From Vicinamibacteria bacterium (GTDB lineage: Bacteria; Acidobacteriota; Vicinamibacteria; Fen-336; JAGNNV01), in contig JAENWE010000056.1 in NCBI GenBank assembly GCA_016650185.1, forward strand, positions 1-14,780: a DNA stretch of 14,780 nucleotides, written 5' to 3'. Made by a program: the position numbers and the translations under genes. The notes beneath the pieces were generated by a model. The model saw only the letters and a program-made list of their open reading frames with translations, made no database searches and was not told the DNA's origin. This document shows, piece after piece, positions 1 to 7,630 of the stretch (within the stretch, counting starts at the first letter, position 1; each line of letters starts with the position of its first letter).

Positions 1-525
1 AAGGTACTCAATCGGGTCCTCAATGGTGATGATGTGCATCGACTTCTCGAGATTCATCTTGTTGATGATGGCGGCGAGGGTTGTCGATTTACCCGATCCT
101 GTCGGTCCGGTCACGAGCACGATCCCGTTTCGCTCGTGCGCGATATCGCCGAGCACCGGCGGAATTCCAAGTTGCTCGATGGTCGGGATCTTGCCCGGGA
201 TGACGCGCATGACCACGCAGAACGTCCCACGCTGAGCGAAGACGTTGACCCGGAAACGAACACGGCCGGCGAGCGAGTAGGAAAGGTCGGTCGAGCCGGT
301 CTTGACCAGCTTCTCCGCAACGTCCCTCTTGCCCGCCATCAGGCGCATGGCAATCTGTTCCGTCTGGTAGGGCGACAGCTTGTCGATTCCCATGTAATCG
401 ACGCTCTTCAACTGACCGTCGAGTTCCACCTGCGGAGGCCGGCCCACCGAGATGTTCAAGTCCGAAATCCCGGGCGCGAAATCGAGCATCTTGTTCAGCA
501 ACGGATCGAGTTCGAAATAGGGCAT
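1..525 (-). CDS. pilT: Type IV pilus twitching-motility ATPase PilT, N-terminal part (runs off the left edge)
   Basis: This is a cytoplasmic secretion-type hexameric ATPase that powers pilus retraction. Only the first 175 residues are in the window, and the frame is open to base 1. The N-terminal PAS-like domain reads SDLNISVGRPP (about residues 21-31), a variant of the PilT SDLHLSVG..P motif. The Walker A loop GPTGSGKS covers residues 140-147, with the phosphate-binding lysine at 146. The Asp-box IITIEDPIEYL ends at the window edge. Walker B and the C-terminal retraction motif AIRNLI would lie outside, so PilT and its paralogue PilU cannot be fully separated. The start is the ATG at 525, preceded by a GAGGAGGA ribosome site about 8 bases away. 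It is the last gene of a minus-strand group after the ThiS-like gene, with a 136-base gap. The family call is secure. Confidence 0.93.
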   Translation of the reverse strand, partial: MPYFELDPLLNKMLDFAPGISDLNISVGRPPQVELDGQLKSVDYMGIDKLSPYQTEQIAMRLMAGKRDVAEKLVKTGSTDLSYSLAGRVRFRVNVFAQRGTFCVVMRVIPGKIPTIEQLGIPPVLGDIAHERNGIVLVTGPTGSGKSTTLAAIINKMNLEKSMHIITIEDPIEYL

Positions 526-661
526 GGAAAGACGTCCTCCTCACTGAAGCTCCAACCGCGGGGGATCTTAGCCCGGGAGCGGAGGTCTCCCGAGGCCGGG
601 ACGGCGAATTCGTGCGGGCGCGCGGACCCGGGCGGCGCGGCGACGGGCCTGAAACCGCCGC

Positions 662-910
662 CTATCCGCCGCCCACAAAGGTCACGATTTCGAAAACATC
701 GCCCGAGCGAACCTCGACTCTCTCGTGGGCGTCCTTGCGCACGAGCTCCCGGTTCCGCTCGACCGCGACCCGGCCTACCGGAAGATTGAGGTGACGCAGG
801 AGCTGATCCACCGAGAGTCGCTCGGGGCACTCGGCGGGACTCCCATTCACCGTGATGCGAATGTTTCCGGAGGACGGGCTGGGGCTCGCTCCGGCGGAGA
901 GGTAGGTCAT
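662..910 (-). CDS. thiS: ThiS-like sulfur carrier protein (ubiquitin-like, MoaD/ThiS fold)
   Basis: This 82-residue protein has the features of ThiS, the carrier whose C-terminal glycine is thiocarboxylated and donates sulfur for the thiazole ring of thiamine. After a short Ser/Pro-rich lead (residues 1-16) it begins the beta-grasp with NIRITVNG. It contains VAVERN followed by a charged stretch, and ends EIVTFVGGG, the typical ThiS tail with the required Gly-Gly. The start at 910 was chosen because it is the nearest ATG before the fold; the frame stays open further upstream as a low-complexity Arg/Pro stretch. No thiG, thiF or thiO lies next to it here, so a role in another sulfur-transfer pathway cannot be excluded. 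It lies between a conserved hypothetical gene (52-base gap) and pilT, all on the same strand. Confidence 0.85.
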   Translation of the reverse strand: MTYLSAGASPSPSSGNIRITVNGSPAECPERLSVDQLLRHLNLPVGRVAVERNRELVRKDAHERVEVRSGDVFEIVTFVGGG

Positions 911-962
911 CGGCGCGACTCTTTGCGGCTCGAGTCGTTGTGGCGCGACGGCATACCCGCCT

Positions 963-1301
963 TCAGCGCGCGGACGCCGAGGCGGCGCGCGAAGCGAGGT
1001 AGGCAAGGACCAGCTGATCGAGGGAAAGATCTTCGATCACCGTCTTATCGTCTTGCGGCGCGTAGCGGCCCTGCTTGACCTCATTCATCGTGGCGGCGTG
1101 AATGTCTTCCATCAACTTCGCGAGGCCCTTGTCGTCCTGGGCCTCCGGGACATCTTTGTAGTGGAAGCGCTTCGCGCCGAGGATCTCACCGCCCTTGTAG
1201 ATCAGGGTGAGGACCATGGGGGTCGAGGGACCCTTGTCCTCGGTCTGAACGTGGTAGGTGACGCCCTTGTATCGGACGTCCGTATTGAAGCCGGTGACCA
1301 T
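963..1301 (-). CDS. Conserved hypothetical protein, small soluble alpha/beta protein
   Basis: This is a 112-residue protein with no signal peptide or membrane segment, so probably cytoplasmic. The start at 1301 is favoured because the ordered part begins right after it (GFNTDVRYKGVTYHVQTED). An earlier in-frame ATG at 1352 would add a basic, low-complexity stretch. The first half has alternating hydrophobic and polar residues suggesting beta strands (VTYHVQTED, VLTLIYKGGEIL). The second half is helical and charged (LAKLMEDIHAATMNEVKQG). I have an impression of similar short proteins in delta-proteobacterial and acidobacterial genomes, but cannot name a family. It leads the minus-strand group with the ThiS-like and PilT genes and diverges from the symporter operon. 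A TACAAT -10-like box lies about 20 bases upstream. No function is assigned. Confidence 0.75.
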   Translation of the reverse strand: MVTGFNTDVRYKGVTYHVQTEDKGPSTPMVLTLIYKGGEILGAKRFHYKDVPEAQDDKGLAKLMEDIHAATMNEVKQGRYAPQDDKTVIEDLSLDQLVLAYLASRAASASAR

Positions 1302-1320
1302 GCAGGAACTCTTCGCGCGG

Positions 1321-1326
1321 ATTGTA
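1321..1326 (-). promoter_or_regulatory. Possible -10 box (TACAAT) of the leftward group
   Basis: On the minus strand TACAAT matches the sigma-70 -10 consensus at five of six positions. It sits 19 bases before the ATG at 1301, in the 114-base divergent gap. No convincing -35 element is seen at 16-18 bases; the nearest TTG-starting hexamer (TTGCCC) is about 20 bases away. A weak TAAACT (1401-1406) on the plus strand could serve the opposite operon, also without a visible -35. Confidence 0.35.
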
Positions 1327-1415
1327 GAGGAAACCGGCCTTCGTTCGGGCAACCAAGGGCGCAGGATTCTGAAAAGGGAAGCCTGAGCGGACGAGGCGGG
1401 TAAACTCGATGTTCG

Positions 1416-1553
1416 ATGTCCAGGCCCACCGATACGACGGATCCGGAGTTCGTCCCCTTCTTCGGCACCTGGCGGGCCATCTACGTGGCCGTAATCGTGG
1501 TCAACCTAGTCGCGATGGCCCTCGTATATCTCTTCTCTCGGTTCCCCTACTAA
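1416..1553 (+). CDS. 45-residue single-pass membrane peptide preceding the sodium:solute symporter
   Basis: This short gene encodes 45 residues: a polar, acidic N-terminus (SRPTDTTDPEFVPF), then one strongly hydrophobic helix (about residues 20-41, AIYVAVIVVNLVAMALVYLF) and a short basic/aromatic end. It ends 18 bases before the symporter start. Small membrane subunits encoded just upstream of sodium:solute symporters are known in other lineages (the DUF3311/YhdT and DUF4212 types, usually longer with two helices). By position and shape this may be an analogous accessory subunit, but I do not recognise a named family. No strong ribosome site is visible; GAGGCGGG lies about 15 bases upstream. 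The reading is supported by the clean membrane-helix pattern and the fit between the divergent gap and the next gene. Confidence 0.68.
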   Translation: MSRPTDTTDPEFVPFFGTWRAIYVAVIVVNLVAMALVYLFSRFPY

Positions 1554-1571
1554 GCCGGGGGGCAACCCAGG

Positions 1572-3242
1572 ATGTCGACCCTCGACTGGACCGTCCTCGC
1601 CGTCTATCTCACCGGAATCGTCGTCTTCGGCTATTGGGTCGGGCGGAACAACCGCAAGGTCGACGACTTCTTCCTGGCCGGCCGCCAGATGCCCTGGTGG
1701 GCGATAGGCCTCTCGGTCATGGCCACCCAGATCTCGGCCATCACCTTCATCGGAACCACCGGCCAGGCCTATGGCGACGGCATGCGGTTCCTGGTCGTGT
1801 ATTTCGCGTTGCCCTTCGCCATGGTGATCCTCTGCCTCACCCTTGTCCCTTTCTTTTATCGCGCGAAAGTCTTCACCGCGTACGAGTATCTCGAGCAGCG
1901 CTTCGACCTGAAGACGCGGACGATCACCAGCCTCCTGTTCCTGCTCCAGCGCGGCATGGCGGTGGGGGTCACTCTTTACGCGCCTTCGCTCGTGCTCTCG
2001 ACCATCCTGGGCCTGTCCGAGTCCGTGACGATCCTGGTCATGGGCGGCTCGACCATTCTTTACGTCATGAAGGGCGGGAACCGGTCAGTCATCTGGACCG
2101 ACGTGGTTCAGATGGGAATCATCTGGATCGGGATCTTCTCCTGCCTGTTCGTGGCGATCTACAGGCTTCCGGACAACGTCTCCCTCCGGGGTGCCCTGTC
2201 CATCGCTCAAACCGCCGGCCGCTTCAACGCCGTCGATCTGGATCCATCCCTCACCAAGCCCTACACCCTGTGGGGCGGCGTCATCGGCGGCTTGTTCCTT
2301 ATGCTCTCCTATTTCGGCTGCGATCAGAGTCAGGTCCAGCGCTACCTGTCGGGCTCTTCACTGACCCAGAGCAAATTGTCGCTTTTGTTCAACGCCTTCC
2401 TCAAGGTCCCGATGCAGTTCATCATCCTGCTCACCGGCATCCTGGTTTTCGTCTTCTACCAGTTTCAGCCGCCGCCGGCGCTGTTCAACAGCGTGGCCCG
2501 GACGCAGTTCGAGGCGGTGCGGTCGCCCGAGAAGACTCGAGCGGAGAGTCGCTATGCGAGCGCGTTCGAAATCCGGAAGAAAGCGGCGCTCGATCTCACC
2601 GCCAACCGGGGCCCCGAAGAGGCCAGTCGATACCTCGCCGCCCAGAAGGAATTCGCGGAGGCGCGGACCGATGTGGCCGCGGTCTACAAGGAAAGCACCG
2701 GGGTCGCGGACTACAACGACACGAATTACGTTTTCCTCCACTACATCCTCACCCAGATTCCCCACGGTCTCCTCGGCCTGATCATCGCGGTGATCTTCGC
2801 CGCCGCCATGTCATCTCTGTCGGGCGAGTTCAATTCTCTGGCCACCGCATCCATGATCGACTTCGTTCGAAGATTCAGAGGCGCGGGCACGGACGAGCGT
2901 GATCTCTTCCTGTCCCGGGTATTCACCGCACTGTGGGGCGGCTTCGCCTGTCTCATCGCCCTGCAGGCGGGGAGGCTGGGCTCGGCCATTGAGGTGGTCA
3001 ACAAATTCGGTTCCTATTTCTACGGTTCGATCCTCGGCGTCTTCATGCTGGCGGTGCTGACGAAGCGCGCGAACGGAACCGGGGCCTCGGTCGGCCTCTT
3101 CGCCGGAATGGGTGTTGTGGGTCTCGTCGTCACCTTTACAAGAATTCACTTCCTGTGGTGGAACCTGGTGGGCGCGACCACCGTGTTCGTGATCGGCTAC
3201 GCGATCAGCCTGGCCGTTCCTTCCAAAGTCAGGGCTTCATGA
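1572..3242 (+). CDS. Sodium:solute symporter (SSF family) with a large extracytoplasmic insertion
   Basis: This is an inner-membrane sodium-coupled importer of 556 residues with more than ten hydrophobic segments. The start (LDWTVLAVYLTGIVVFGYWVG), the motif DDFFLAGR near residue 35 and the loop SVMATQISAITFIG are typical of the family. AAAMSSLSGEFNSLATASM (about 410-428) matches the sodium-site helix of this superfamily, with Ser414/Ser415 at the place of the vSGLT Na2 serines. Residues about 300-384, between the helix ending FVFYQF and the helix NYVFLHYIL, form a charged, helix-prone insertion absent from short members. The substrate cannot be read from sequence; sugars, sialic acid, acyl amino acids and carboxylates all occur in this family. 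The gene follows the 45-residue membrane peptide and overlaps the lyase gene by ATGA (3239-3242), so the two are probably translationally coupled. Confidence 0.93.
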   Translation: MSTLDWTVLAVYLTGIVVFGYWVGRNNRKVDDFFLAGRQMPWWAIGLSVMATQISAITFIGTTGQAYGDGMRFLVVYFALPFAMVILCLTLVPFFYRAKVFTAYEYLEQRFDLKTRTITSLLFLLQRGMAVGVTLYAPSLVLSTILGLSESVTILVMGGSTILYVMKGGNRSVIWTDVVQMGIIWIGIFSCLFVAIYRLPDNVSLRGALSIAQTAGRFNAVDLDPSLTKPYTLWGGVIGGLFLMLSYFGCDQSQVQRYLSGSSLTQSKLSLLFNAFLKVPMQFIILLTGILVFVFYQFQPPPALFNSVARTQFEAVRSPEKTRAESRYASAFEIRKKAALDLTANRGPEEASRYLAAQKEFAEARTDVAAVYKESTGVADYNDTNYVFLHYILTQIPHGLLGLIIAVIFAAAMSSLSGEFNSLATASMIDFVRRFRGAGTDERDLFLSRVFTALWGGFACLIALQAGRLGSAIEVVNKFGSYFYGSILGVFMLAVLTKRANGTGASVGLFAGMGVVGLVVTFTRIHFLWWNLVGATTVFVIGYAISLAVPSKVRAS

Positions 3243-4699
3243 CGCCCAGGGCAGGCGCGCGGCTTCTCCGCGAAAAGGAAAGTCCGGCCAAGGACGAGGT
3301 GGCGGGAGCTTCGGCCTTCGACTCCTTTTATCTCAAAGATCGCTACGGCTCGAAAGCCATGCGGGCCATATGGTCAGACCGTGCCATGGTTCAGGCTTGG
3401 CTCGACTGCGAAGCCGCCCTGGCTCTCGCCGAGTCGGAAGTGGGCGTCGTCCCGACGTCGGCGGCCAGGGAGATCGCAAAAGCGGCGAGGGTCGGAAACG
3501 TCAACCTTGGAGCTATGCGGGCGGAGTTCGACCAGACCTGGAACCCGGTTCTGCCCCTGGTCAACGTCCTGCGCGCCCGGCTCTCGGAAAAGGCGGCCCA
3601 ATGGGTCCATTGGGGCGCCACTTCCAAGAACATCATGGACACGGGCTCCGCCCTCCAGATCAAGGCTACTTATGCGGTGGTCGAAGCGGGTCTCGACCGA
3701 ATTGAGAGCGCCCTGGTCGTTCTGGCCCGGAAGCATCGCGACACCCTGATGGCGGCCCGCACCCACGGACAGCAGGCCATTCCCGTGACCCTGGGCTACA
3801 AGGTCGCGGTATGGATCGACGACATCAGGCGACAGCGAGAGAGGCTCCTTGAGAGCCGGAAACGCGTTCTCGTCTGCGAGTTCGGCGGCGCGGTGGGAAC
3901 GATGGCCGCGTCGGGGAAGATCGGTCTCAGGATTCAGGAGCGCTTTGCGAAGCGACTGGGGCTTGGCGTCCCGCTCATCCCGACCAAGACCGCGGGTGAC
4001 CGCTTTGCCGAGTTCTTCCTCGTCCTGTCTTCGATCTCCGGGACGTTTTCGAAGATCGCGGCCGCGGTCTACAACCACCAGCAAAGCGACATCGACGAGC
4101 TGTCCGAATTCAGCGTGGGCAAGGTGGGCTCGTCCGCCATGCCTCACAAGCTCAATCCGGTGGCCTCTGGTTCGGTGGTGCTGCTCTTCAGACTGATCAA
4201 GGCCCGGGCCACCGCCGTCCTCGACTACGTCCACTGCGAGTGGGAAGACGATCACCGTCAGGGCGAAACCCTCTGGTCCTTCGGCCCTGAAATCTCACTT
4301 CTGTTCGGCGCCCAGCTCGAGTTGCTGGCCCGGGTGCTCGAGTCCCTGATCGTCAAGCCGGAAAACATGCTCCGCAATCTCGAACGCAGCGGAGGAGCCG
4401 TGCTCTCAGAGGCGCTCATGATGGCCCTCGCAAAGAAGATGGGCCGCGATGCGGCCCATGCCCACGTCCTGGGTTTGTCCCGGCGGTCACGAGCCGAAGA
4501 CCGCTCCTTCTGCGATATCGCCCGAAGCGACCCCAAAGTGAAAACGCTGGTGACGCGCCGCGCCCTCGACCGGGCCCTCGACTACCGCAGCGGAGTCGGC
4601 CTTTCCACCTACTTCGTGGACTCCGTTCTCGGGACGACAGCGACCGCTCGGCGTCCTCGGCAAAAAAAACCAAGCCGGAACTCAGGAACACGATCATGA
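3239..4699 (+). CDS. Fumarase/aspartase-superfamily lyase, PcaB / adenylosuccinate-lyase-like
   Basis: This is a cytoplasmic enzyme of 486 residues in the superfamily that cleaves C-N or C-O bonds, usually releasing fumarate, or cycloisomerises carboxymuconate. Three conserved regions are visible: HWGATS (124-129), RTHGQQAIPVT with the catalytic-type His176, and the signature GSSAMPHKLNP (297-307) with the active-site serine pair 298/299. The helix-rich C-terminal part (ERSGGAVLSEALMMALAKKMGR) resembles PcaB-like members. After the signature the usual acidic residue is replaced (VASG), and HCEWEDDHRQGETLW differs from true PurB, so it is probably neither housekeeping PurB nor classical PcaB. 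The start is the ATG overlapping the symporter stop; it has a poorly conserved N-terminal tail of about 25 residues. A basic C-terminal tail overlaps tldD by ATGA. Substrate unknown; an imported or peptide-linked succinyl-type compound is a guess from context. Confidence 0.88.
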   Translation: MTPRAGARLLREKESPAKDEVAGASAFDSFYLKDRYGSKAMRAIWSDRAMVQAWLDCEAALALAESEVGVVPTSAAREIAKAARVGNVNLGAMRAEFDQTWNPVLPLVNVLRARLSEKAAQWVHWGATSKNIMDTGSALQIKATYAVVEAGLDRIESALVVLARKHRDTLMAARTHGQQAIPVTLGYKVAVWIDDIRRQRERLLESRKRVLVCEFGGAVGTMAASGKIGLRIQERFAKRLGLGVPLIPTKTAGDRFAEFFLVLSSISGTFSKIAAAVYNHQQSDIDELSEFSVGKVGSSAMPHKLNPVASGSVVLLFRLIKARATAVLDYVHCEWEDDHRQGETLWSFGPEISLLFGAQLELLARVLESLIVKPENMLRNLERSGGAVLSEALMMALAKKMGRDAAHAHVLGLSRRSRAEDRSFCDIARSDPKVKTLVTRRALDRALDYRSGVGLSTYFVDSVLGTTATARRPRQKKPSRNSGTRS

Positions 4700-6156
4700 C
4701 CACGCCGCCTCCGCCTCCAGGACCCAGCATCGGAACCACCTACTTCACGGCCTTCGGCGTCGACGAGCGGCTGATCCGCGAAGCTCTCTCCTCGGCTCTT
4801 TCCCGGGGCGGCGAGTATGCGGATCTCTTCTTTCAGCACCGCATCGCTCACAACTTCGTGCTCGAAGACGGGTCGGTCAACCGAGCCTTCAAGGGGACGG
4901 AACTTGGCGTCGGAGTTCGGGTCGTGAAAGGCGATCAGACGGGCTACGCCTTCACTGAGGATCTGAGCCTCGAGAGCATCCGGCAAGCGGCAAGAACCGC
5001 CGCCACCATCGCCGATGGCTCCCAGGGCGAGGCCCCGGAGCGGTTCCACATCACCACCGGCCTGCCGTCGCGATACGCGACGGAACGCCACTGGGACAAC
5101 GTGAGGCCCGAGGAGAAGCTCCCGCTGCTCACCGGCCTCAACGACCGCACGTTCTCCATGGACCCCGCCATCCGGAAAGTCAACATCACGTTTGGCGACG
5201 AGACGTCGGCCATCCTCATTGCCGATTCGTCAGGGCGCGTGGTCGAGGACATTCAGCCGATGACCCTGCTCTATCTCAGCTGCGTGGCCGAGAAGAACGG
5301 CGAACGCGAGCAGAACACCTATGGAGTGGCGGCGCGGAAGGACATGTCGTTCTATTCAAAGGACCGTCTCGATCTGATCGTTCAAGAAGCGGTGGATCGA
5401 ACGATGATCCTTTTCGACGCGGTCCAGCCCCCCGCGGGAGAAATGCCGATCGTCCTCGGCGCGGGCGCTTCGGGGATCCTCCTCCACGAGGCCATCGGCC
5501 ATGGGATGGAGGCGGACTTCAACCGCAAGGGCACGTCGATCTACGCAGACAAGATCGGCAAGAAGGTGGCTCATCCCTTCATCAACATCGTCGATGAGGG
5601 CACGGAAGAGGGCGCCCGCGGCTCCATCAACATCGACGACGAGGGCAATGCGGTGGGCCGGACGAACCTGGTCGAGGACGGAGTCCTGACCACCTACCTC
5701 CACGATTCGATTTCGGCCAAGCACTACGGCGTGAAGCCCACCGGCAACGGACGGCGGGAGAGCTATCAGTACCCGCCCCTCCCGCGCATGCGCTCCACCT
5801 ACATGCTGCCCGGCCCGCACAAGAAGGAGGAGATCATCGCCTCCGTGAAGAAGGGGCTCTTTTGCACCAACTTCACGAACGGCCAGGTTCAGATCGGCGC
5901 CGGCGACTTCACCTTCTACGTGAAAAACGGTTATCTCATCGAGGACGGCAAGCTCACGCGTCCCATCAAGGACGTCAACATCATCGGGAACGGTCCGAAA
6001 GTTCTGGAGCGAATCGACATGGTGGCGGACGACCTCACCATCGATCAGGGCGGCTGGACCTGCGGCAAGGACGGGCAGAGCGTGCCGGTATCCCAGGGAA
6101 TCCCCACCGTAAGGGTCTCGTCGATCACGGTCGGCGGCCGATCCGAGCGGTCCTGA
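4696..6156 (+). CDS. tldD: TldD metallopeptidase subunit
   Basis: TldD is the catalytic half of the TldD/TldE (PmbA) heterodimeric zinc protease, known in E. coli for trimming microcin B17 precursor and degrading CcdA antitoxin. This 486-residue protein has the usual length. The metal site HEAIGH (HExxxH) is at residues 264-269 and the conserved cysteine of TCGKDGQ is Cys456; both match the positions in the E. coli protein. Other family hallmarks are GAGASGILLHE, a Gly-rich region around NIVDEGT, RMRSTYMLPG and the C-terminal QGIPTVRVSSITVGG. The N-terminus is a short Pro-rich tail (TTPPPPPGP) before the domain. Its ATG overlaps the lyase stop and PmbA begins 11 bases downstream, so expression is very likely coupled. 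Nothing suggests loss of activity. The native peptide substrate is unknown; no bacteriocin-like precursor is seen nearby. Confidence 0.95.
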   Translation: MTTPPPPPGPSIGTTYFTAFGVDERLIREALSSALSRGGEYADLFFQHRIAHNFVLEDGSVNRAFKGTELGVGVRVVKGDQTGYAFTEDLSLESIRQAARTAATIADGSQGEAPERFHITTGLPSRYATERHWDNVRPEEKLPLLTGLNDRTFSMDPAIRKVNITFGDETSAILIADSSGRVVEDIQPMTLLYLSCVAEKNGEREQNTYGVAARKDMSFYSKDRLDLIVQEAVDRTMILFDAVQPPAGEMPIVLGAGASGILLHEAIGHGMEADFNRKGTSIYADKIGKKVAHPFINIVDEGTEEGARGSINIDDEGNAVGRTNLVEDGVLTTYLHDSISAKHYGVKPTGNGRRESYQYPPLPRMRSTYMLPGPHKKEEIIASVKKGLFCTNFTNGQVQIGAGDFTFYVKNGYLIEDGKLTRPIKDVNIIGNGPKVLERIDMVADDLTIDQGGWTCGKDGQSVPVSQGIPTVRVSSITVGGRSERS

Positions 6157-6167
6157 GCCCAATCACC

Positions 6168-7511
6168 ATGACCACGCGAGAAACGGTTGGCGAGGAGTTC
6201 AAAGAGATCGCGCGCGCCGCGGTCACGGCGGCCCGGGTGGCGGGGGCCCAGGGGGTGGCCGCCCGCGTAGGCAAGGTCCGCGACGTGGGCGTTCAATGGC
6301 GTGACGGCCAGATCGAGCAGGTCACTGAGTCGACCACGCGAGGCCTGGCCCTCAGCCTGTATGTGGACGGCTGTTTCGCGTCGGTGAGCACGAGCGACTT
6401 GCGCCCCGAGGCCATCGGCCCCTTCATCGCCGACGCGGTGGCGATGACCCGAACACTTTCGCAGGACCCGTTTCGTGTCCTGCCCGACCCCGCTCTGTAC
6501 TTGAACCGGCCGGACCTCGACCTCGAGTTCGCCGACCCGGAGTACAACAACCTGAGCGCGACGCGGCGTCGCGATCTGGCCCGGACCATCGAGGACGCCG
6601 CACGCAGCGTGACGGCGGCGGACAAGATTCTCTCCGTCACCACCTCGGTGAGCGACTCCCGCTCCGAGATGTTCCGGGTCACGTCGAATGGCTTCGAGGG
6701 CGAACGCATCGACACCTCGTTCTGGCTTTCGGGCAGCGTCACGGTCAAGGACAGCGATGGCCGACGCCCGGAGGAAGGCGATTTCTCCGGCGGCCGCTTC
6801 GTCCGCGACCTTGGCGATCCGAAGAGGGTGGGCGAATCGTCGGCGCAGCGGGCGCTGGCCCGTCTTGGATCGAGCAAAGCCGCGTCAAACGCGATGACCA
6901 TGGTGCTCGACAACCGCGCAGCCGGCCGCTTGGTGAGCGCCTTGCTGTCACCTCTCGCCGCCTCTTCCATTCAGCAGCGGCGGTCTTTTCTCGAAGGGCG
7001 GGCGGGCCAGGAAGTGGGTAGCCCGCTCCTCCACATCGAGGACGACCCTTTGATTCCGAAGGGCTTCGGTTCCAGACATTTCGACGGGGAAGGGATCTCC
7101 GCCCGCAAGCTGCCCATCTTCGACAGGGGCGTTCTGCGCAACTACTACATCGATACTTACTACGGTCGGAAGCTCTCGATGCCTCCCACCACGGGAGGGA
7201 CCTCGAATCTCTCCTGGGCCCTCGGAAGCAGGTCCCAAGCGGCGCTGATCGCAGACGCAAAAGAAGGCGTCTTCGTCACCGGCTTTCTGGGCGGCAACTC
7301 CAATGGCACCACCGGCGACTACTCGTTCGGCGTCCAGGGTTTCATGATCCGGCAAGGCGCCTCGGCTGAACCCGTGGCGGAGATGAACATCTCCGGGAAC
7401 CAGCTCGAGCTCTGGAAGCGGCTGGCGGGCGTAGGAAACGACCCTTATCCCTACTCGCCCCTGCGGACGCCGACTCTCGTCTTCGAAAACGTCTCGTTCG
7501 CCGGGATCTAA
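6168..7511 (+). CDS. pmbA: PmbA/TldE, partner subunit of the TldD/TldE protease
   Basis: This 447-residue protein belongs to the PmbA/TldE family, the non-catalytic partner that forms a peptide-threading heterodimer with TldD. It lacks HExxxH, as expected. Recognisable parts are the N-terminal VQWRDGQIEQVTESTTRG, the central QQRRSFLEGRAGQEVGSP, the segment IFDRGVLRNYYIDTYYGRK followed by MPPTTGGTSNL, and the C-terminal block from GGNSNGTTGDYSFGVQG through MNISGN. The start at ATG 6168 follows the tldD stop by 11 bases. The frame is open upstream inside tldD but that part is a shadow. It is the last gene of the symporter-lyase-tldD-pmbA unit; a short hairpin and T-run follow its stop. Confidence 0.94.
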   Translation: MTTRETVGEEFKEIARAAVTAARVAGAQGVAARVGKVRDVGVQWRDGQIEQVTESTTRGLALSLYVDGCFASVSTSDLRPEAIGPFIADAVAMTRTLSQDPFRVLPDPALYLNRPDLDLEFADPEYNNLSATRRRDLARTIEDAARSVTAADKILSVTTSVSDSRSEMFRVTSNGFEGERIDTSFWLSGSVTVKDSDGRRPEEGDFSGGRFVRDLGDPKRVGESSAQRALARLGSSKAASNAMTMVLDNRAAGRLVSALLSPLAASSIQQRRSFLEGRAGQEVGSPLLHIEDDPLIPKGFGSRHFDGEGISARKLPIFDRGVLRNYYIDTYYGRKLSMPPTTGGTSNLSWALGSRSQAALIADAKEGVFVTGFLGGNSNGTTGDYSFGVQGFMIRQGASAEPVAEMNISGNQLELWKRLAGVGNDPYPYSPLRTPTLVFENVSFAGI

Positions 7512-7535
7512 GCCGGACAACTCGTCGGCTCTTTT
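7511..7535 (+). terminator. Weak intrinsic terminator candidate after pmbA
   Basis: Immediately after the pmbA stop, AGCCG(g)AC pairs with GTCGGCT across the loop AACTC, a 7-bp stem with one bulged G, followed by CTTTT. The stem is short and the T-run has only four bases, so the terminator is plausible but weak. Confidence 0.4.
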
Positions 7536-7630
7536 GGGGCGTTTGCGCAAAAGCCTTCAACCTTGCCAGAATGCCCGCAAGTCGTTTCTATTCCCTTTAT
7601 TCCCTTTTCATTTCGTTTCAGGAGATATTC

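Noticed and set aside
574..592. CGGGAG/CTCCCG hairpin between pilT and the ThiS-like gene
   Set aside because: A 6-bp stem without a T-run on the minus strand; common by chance at this GC content and not supported as a terminator.
34..789. Plus-strand open frame opposite pilT and thiS
   Set aside because: pilT shows Walker A and Asp-box motifs on the minus strand, so this is an antisense shadow.
1409..2902. Plus-strand open frame of 497 codons overlapping the symporter
   Set aside because: It is a shifted frame of the symporter gene, with Arg/Pro/His-rich translation and no membrane pattern.
3374..4255. Minus-strand open frame of 293 codons opposite the lyase
   Set aside because: The plus-strand frame has clear superfamily motifs; the antisense translation has none.
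7571..7630. Upstream ATG for the CHRD lipoprotein
   Set aside because: It has no ribosome site and would put a 20-residue extension before a normal lipoprotein signal peptide.
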